A stretch of 64,000 nt of DNA, taken from Cymbidium sinense (lineage: Eukaryota; Streptophyta; Magnoliopsida; Asparagales; Orchidaceae). Positions 63,068 through 64,000 of this stretch are shown one piece after another. Where the stretch lies: NCBI GenBank assembly GCA_021442155.1, contig CM038228.1:82093095-82157094 (forward strand), written 5' to 3'. Numbering within the stretch: the stretch's first letter is position 1; every line of letters begins with the position of its first letter. The notes below the pieces were generated by a model. That model was not told where the DNA came from. It saw nothing but the letters and a program-made list of their open reading frames with translations, and searched no databases. Both the position numbers and the translations under genes were made by a program.

Positions 63068-63636
63068 GGATAGCTTCAAAGAAGGCCATAGGCATGGCAC
63101 AAGTTTAGCTTCGAGTAGAGACATGGTTTTGGCTTAGGCTTTAGAAAGCTAAGGGCTCGAAGATGGAACAACACAGTTTCGATCAAAGTTCTTTAGTTGC
63201 ACATTTCTGTGGCTTTGAAGAAGAAAGGGTGGGAACAGGAGAAGAAGAGGCACATATGCAAATTGAAGGTAGTATTGCAGCTAGGGCACATATGAGGGGT
63301 ATTAATTTTTTGAAGCATTTACATACATATCACACAATTCTTATATACTTATATATCTAACACCTAAACTTTAATATTAAATAAATAAAATCTAAATTTT
63401 TAATATCATATCAAAAATACCATAATCGTTAACTTTTTAAAGTGAAATACACCTTTTCATTTATAGGAAAATGCCATATTTGTAAATATTAAATTGGAAG
63501 TGTTAGATATGTAAAATAAAAGAATCATGTGGTAGGTATGTAAATCATCTTAATTTTATTAATTCTGCAACTTTCATTTTTTATAATTTAAGATTTACTG
63601 TCCACTAATATCATAACGGTGTCCTATCTTGTCGGG
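63068..63636. repeat. Exon-5-flanking repeat, right copy (intron 5)
   Basis: Homologous to 61440-62011. Similarity stops abruptly at TTGTCGGG, where a TG-starting LTR-like sequence begins. Contains MITE family A copy 4. Confidence 0.9.
63310..63552. mobile_element. MITE family A, copy 4 (PEPC intron 5)
   Basis: AAGCATTTACATACATATCA on the left and TGTGGTAGGTATGTAAATCA on the right are inverted, with the CACACAATTCTTAT inner motif. Confidence 0.8.
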
Positions 63637-64000
63637 TGTTTGCATAAAAAAAAATAAATAAATTAATTAAATTTTTTGGCCATTGCATCGCGGCGCTGTG
63701 ATCTTAGCGCTATGGCAATCCTTCCAGAAGAATAACTGCTAATCCAGTTGGCAAGTCGAGGGCATGGCGCTACCATGACAGTGCTAAGGCGCTACGACAA
63801 CGATCTGCAATTTAAAGAAGAAAAATCACCACTCCCGCAACCCCATTAGTGACGAGATCTCTATAAAAAGGGGGAAAAATTGCTCCCATCTTCTTCTTCT
63901 CTCTTTTCCTCTTCTACACTCACTCCCTAGTTTTTCTAGTGCATTCTTGCTTTCAGAAACCGGTGTTCTCGCCGTTACAAAAGCAATCTCTCGTCCACTC
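63637..64000 (+). mobile_element. Probable start of an LTR retrotransposon (LTR, partial)
   Basis: Begins TGTTTGCATAAAA exactly where the repeat homology ends. After an AT-rich stretch come GC-rich words with GGCGCT/AGCGCT repeats, then a TATA box CTATAAAAAG near 63861 and a CT-rich leader (CTTCTTCTTCTCTC). This is the layout of a plant LTR promoter. No partner LTR is visible, so the call is tentative. Confidence 0.5.

Larger units (their letters stand above)
63000..63636 (+). other. Start of PEPC intron 5
   Basis: GTATCA donor, ~65 bp of unique sequence, then the right copy of the exon-5-flanking repeat. Confidence 0.85.

Noticed and set aside
62876..63124. 82-codon - strand open frame over exon 5
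   Set aside because: It is the antisense shadow of PEPC exon 5, which has conserved sense coding and splice sites.
61537..63360. Paired 65-codon open frames beginning MEQHS at 61537-61734 and 63163-63360
   Set aside because: They are the same position in the two copies of the exon-5-flanking repeat. Differences change amino acids freely, and the frames run into the MITE, so there is no sign of protein-level selection.
1..64000. tRNA, rRNA or snRNA genes
   Set aside because: I looked for the tRNA B-box (GGTTCGAATCC type) and other obvious signatures by eye and saw none. A covariance-model scan would be decisive.

Overview
This is angiosperm nuclear DNA: AT-rich, intron-containing, and dominated by plant-type transposable elements. 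I cannot fix the species; a monocot with large introns, such as a palm, is only a guess.

One host gene is visible: the 5' part of a plant-type phosphoenolpyruvate carboxylase (PEPC) gene on the + strand. Five exons (20243-20410, 21482-21873, 22966-23050, 58665-58887, 62896-62999) join in frame to give the N-terminal 324 residues of a protein that is usually about 965 residues long. The reading includes the regulatory Ser-11, the catalytic His-172 in the TAHPTQ signature and the GGDRDGNP loop. The rest of the gene lies to the right of the window.

1-11532 looks like one large non-autonomous LTR retroelement (LARD-like). The end of its 5' LTR (1-147) matches 11393-11532. Its interior has no recognisable enzyme but holds an array of about twelve hairpin-forming repeats (623-1687), an 865-bp tandem duplication (4555-6284) and three 130-bp direct repeats (8340-8980). 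12648-18948 is a decayed autonomous hAT transposon with its transposase on the - strand. 18949-20242 is the PEPC upstream region.

Intron 3 of PEPC is about 35.6 kb and is packed with insertions. In order these are: a hAT-type MITE with an 8-bp target duplication; two 5'-truncated RTE-type LINEs, the first with a 19-bp target duplication; a tandem repeat; a Ty3/gypsy Tat-type element (+ strand); a complete chromovirus-type (Tekay/Del-like) element nested inside the Tat element's protease region, with two ~2.05-kb LTRs and a 5-bp target duplication; and a second, damaged Tekay-like copy fused to the Tat integrase. None of the TE proteins is intact.

Introns 1, 3, 4 and 5 each carry one copy of a small palindromic MITE. 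A ~570-bp segment containing this MITE is present on both sides of exon 5. The right-hand copy is cut off at 63637 by what appears to be the start of another LTR element, so a second exon 5 beyond the window edge is possible but unseen.
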